Below are positions 7,388 to 8,292 of a DNA stretch of 8,292 bases, in pieces. The position numbers were made by a program, and so were the translations under genes. The stretch is from assembly GCA_041584015.1 (NCBI GenBank), contig JBFHES010000208.1, positions 1-8,292 on the forward strand. The letters run 5' to 3'. The notes below the pieces were generated by a model that made no database searches, had not been told where the DNA came from, and worked only from the letters and a program-made list of their open reading frames with translations. The stretch's first letter is position 1; each line of letters begins with the position of its first letter. This DNA comes from JBFHES01 sp041584015. Its GTDB lineage: Bacteria; Bacteroidota; Bacteroidia; Bacteroidales; M50B96.

Positions 7388-7544
7388 AATTATTGCTTTC
7401 AATTGATGAACAAAATATTTTTTGGTAGTATAATTTCCCGTTTACTGAGCTACAAGTTGTTGTAAGACAAACTCCACACATCCATAAATAGCAGATGCCC
7501 AGAATTTATCCCGAACATAAACGTATGTATCTCAGTGAAGGTTA
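7388..7544 (-). other. Spacer between antirepressor and small gene
   Basis: These 157 bases hold no confident gene and no terminator after the antirepressor stop, so read-through into the small gene is likely. A short inverted repeat TACAA-GTTG-TTGTA lies at about 7451-7464. TATTTTG, one base short of a TAnnTTTG element, lies on the minus strand shortly before the small gene; no matching -33 element is visible. Confidence 0.4.
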
Positions 7545-8042
7545 CTAGCTTAAATGTTTATTATATGTTAAATTTCGAGCAGCTTGCAATTCTTCCTTTG
7601 CTTCAATTAGCTGAAGTTTTGCCTGCTGAAATTGCAGATCCAGGTGTTCAACGGCAGCTAATTTTTCAGCAATAAGCTCACCTTTCATTTTTAAGAAAGC
7701 CGTGTATTCGGTTATATAATTCCATAATACGGAGTGACACTCGAGCTGGGTAGCTTTATACTGAGCATCGACATTCAGACCATACAACCATGCAAAAACA
7801 TACTTGTACGAGATAACATCCATCTCTACTAATTTACCTACCGGGCTGGTAATGGAAACCAACCTAAGTTCATCATTCAATGCAAGGTCCTTTTTCATTT
7901 TTTCAAGTTCCTTATGCGGAACAATTCCAAGCACCTTACAAATGGGTGTAATGGCTACATATTTTTCACCATCTTCAATTACAACTAAATCAATGTTGTT
8001 CATGCGTGCCACGATCGTGGACTTTAACTTTTCTTTTTTCAT
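7545..8042 (-). CDS. Phage antirepressor N-terminal (P22_AR_N-like) domain protein
   Basis: The 165-residue protein has a P22 antirepressor-type N-terminal domain at about 14-115: MNNIDLVVIEDGEKYVAITP, then ICKVLGI, a DELRLVSITSPVGK segment, VISYKYVFAWLYGLN and ATQLECHSVLWNYI. All are recognisable landmarks of this family in Bacteroidota elements. Residues about 115-157 are a charged, heptad-like helix, probably a coiled coil for oligomerisation. P22 Ant inactivates phage repressors; in this family the function is usually inferred, and a repressor partner is not visible here. The ATG at 8042 (MKKEKLKS) is chosen over a GTG at 8093, which would add 17 residues encoded by the upstream inverted repeat. 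The gene lacks the C-terminal domain of longer antirepressors. Its start codon overlaps a 14-bp inverted repeat, suggesting tight translational or transcriptional control. Confidence 0.85.
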   Translation of the reverse strand: MKKEKLKSTIVARMNNIDLVVIEDGEKYVAITPICKVLGIVPHKELEKMKKDLALNDELRLVSITSPVGKLVEMDVISYKYVFAWLYGLNVDAQYKATQLECHSVLWNYITEYTAFLKMKGELIAEKLAAVEHLDLQFQQAKLQLIEAKEELQAARNLTYNKHLS

Positions 8043-8099
8043 AACTGTGTTCGCGTTACAGATTAATAAAATAAGGCAGTGTGGTGCGAACACAGTTAT
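8041..8099 (-). promoter_or_regulatory. 14-bp perfect inverted repeat overlapping the antirepressor start codon
   Basis: ATAACTGTGTTCGC (8041-8054) and its exact complement GCGAACACAGTTAT (8086-8099) flank 31 bp. In the minus-strand mRNA the 3' arm covers the whole region upstream of the start, and its last two bases are the A and U of the AUG. The RNA would form a 14-bp hairpin that buries the ribosome-binding region. At the DNA level the arms could instead be two operator half-sites. Confidence 0.65.
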
Positions 8100-8213
8100 A
8101 ACACCCGAAAGTGATAGAAAAGGTTACAGGACTTCCACCTGCTCTCACTGCCCAGTATTTTTAAGATCTATCTAATCTTGGGAAATTCCGGGAAACCCTA
8201 TAACTATGTTCGC
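8041..8213. repeat. Three copies of the motif GCGAACAYAGTTAT upstream of the antirepressor gene
   Basis: On the minus strand, GCGAACACAGTTAT lies at 8054-8041 and GCGAACATAGTTAT at 8213-8200, in the same orientation; the plus strand carries GCGAACACAGTTAT at 8086-8099. The first and third copies extend to 20 bp of similarity with 18 matches (ATAACTRTGTTCGCGTTWCA). The shared extension and the spread over 173 bp argue against chance. Confidence 0.8.
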
Positions 8214-8217
8214 GTTT

Positions 8218-8251
8218 CAAAGATACGACCGTTTTTGAAAATTATAACAAA
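8218..8251 (-). promoter_or_regulatory. Bacteroidota-type promoter for the antirepressor gene
   Basis: On the minus strand, TATCTTTG at 8225-8218 is an exact TAnnTTTG element, with TTTG at 8251-8248 as a possible -33 element (22-bp spacer, slightly long). The predicted start is near 8213-8215, at the edge of the distal GCGAACATAGTTAT copy, giving a leader of about 170 nt that contains all three motif copies. Confidence 0.5.
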
Positions 8252-8292
8252 TGTTAATGATAAATTGGCATTTAAAAAGTAATGGCATAAAA

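Larger units (their letters stand above)
5862..8292. mobile_element. Proximal end of a tRNA-Arg-integrated element (prophage or genomic island), partial
   Basis: A tyrosine recombinase gene lies directly downstream of an intact tRNA and reads away from it. It is followed by a small unknown gene and a phage-type antirepressor gene. This is the standard attL layout of elements that integrate in tRNA 3' ends. The exact left boundary is unknown because the crossover probably lies inside the tRNA 3' half. I see no second copy of the tRNA 3' end up to 8292, so the right end is outside the window. No structural phage, conjugation or cargo genes are visible, so the element type is undecided. Confidence 0.6.

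Noticed and set aside
7388..7402. TTG start adding five residues to the small gene
   Set aside because: An ATG follows five codons later and no feature favours the TTG.
7406..7465. Plus-strand 19-residue frame MNKIFFGSIISRLLSYKLL
   Set aside because: Too short and unsupported; it overlaps the presumed promoter region of the minus-strand small gene.
7442..7531. Minus-strand frame of 29 codons (begins DTYVYVRDKFWASAIYG) between the antirepressor and the small gene
   Set aside because: The residue mix looks protein-like, but there is no ATG start, a TGA precedes it and I recognise no family; it may be a remnant or chance.
8043..8093. N-terminal extension of the antirepressor from a GTG at 8093
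   Set aside because: The added 17 residues are encoded by the inverted repeat and its loop, do not resemble the family N-terminus, and need a GTG start; the ATG at 8042 gives a normal beginning.
8041..8099. Invertible DNA segment flanked by 14-bp inverted repeats
   Set aside because: The enclosed 31 bp is far shorter than usual invertible promoters and contains no convincing promoter; the start-codon overlap fits RNA or operator control better.
7804..8175. Plus-strand frame of 123 codons opposite the antirepressor
   Set aside because: It is antisense to a recognisable coding sequence, has no recognisable domain and crosses the inverted repeats.

Overview
The window looks like a chromosomal segment of a Bacteroidota bacterium, probably Bacteroidales or Marinilabiliales. 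The evidence is a secreted protein with a GEVED domain and a type IX secretion (Por) C-terminal sorting domain, promoters of the Bacteroidota TAnnTTTG type, little sign of Shine-Dalgarno sequences, a mitochondrial-type aconitase, and an integrase with a Bacteroidota-type arm domain.

Left part (1-2760), iron and TCA cycle. The N-terminus of a FeoA-type ferrous iron transport protein, probably a FeoAB fusion, runs off the left edge on the minus strand. It diverges from a complete aconitate hydratase gene (443-2707, plus strand), which ends at a strong intrinsic terminator. The 329-bp intergenic region carries a good minus-strand promoter and, just downstream of its inferred start point, a perfect 19-bp palindrome that resembles a DtxR-family metal-regulator box in size and layout.

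Middle part (2955-5661), cell surface. One monocistronic gene encodes an 881-residue exported protein: signal peptide, a large unassigned region that may be a beta-propeller, a CARDB-like beta domain, a GEVED domain and a T9SS type A sorting domain. A near-perfect hairpin terminator follows.

Right part (5767-8292), tRNA-associated integrated element. A tRNA-Arg(UCU) gene is followed at once by a tyrosine recombinase reading away from it. Beyond lie two minus-strand genes: a 66-residue unknown protein whose stop codon abuts the integrase stop, and a 165-residue protein with a P22-type antirepressor N-terminal domain. This is the usual layout of the attL end of a prophage or genomic island; the far end is outside the window.

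The most unusual structure is upstream of the antirepressor. A 14-bp motif occurs three times, twice as a perfect inverted repeat whose last bases form part of the antirepressor ATG, and once more just downstream of a promoter. This layout predicts either a start-codon-occluding RNA hairpin with a competing alternative pairing, or a multi-operator control region.
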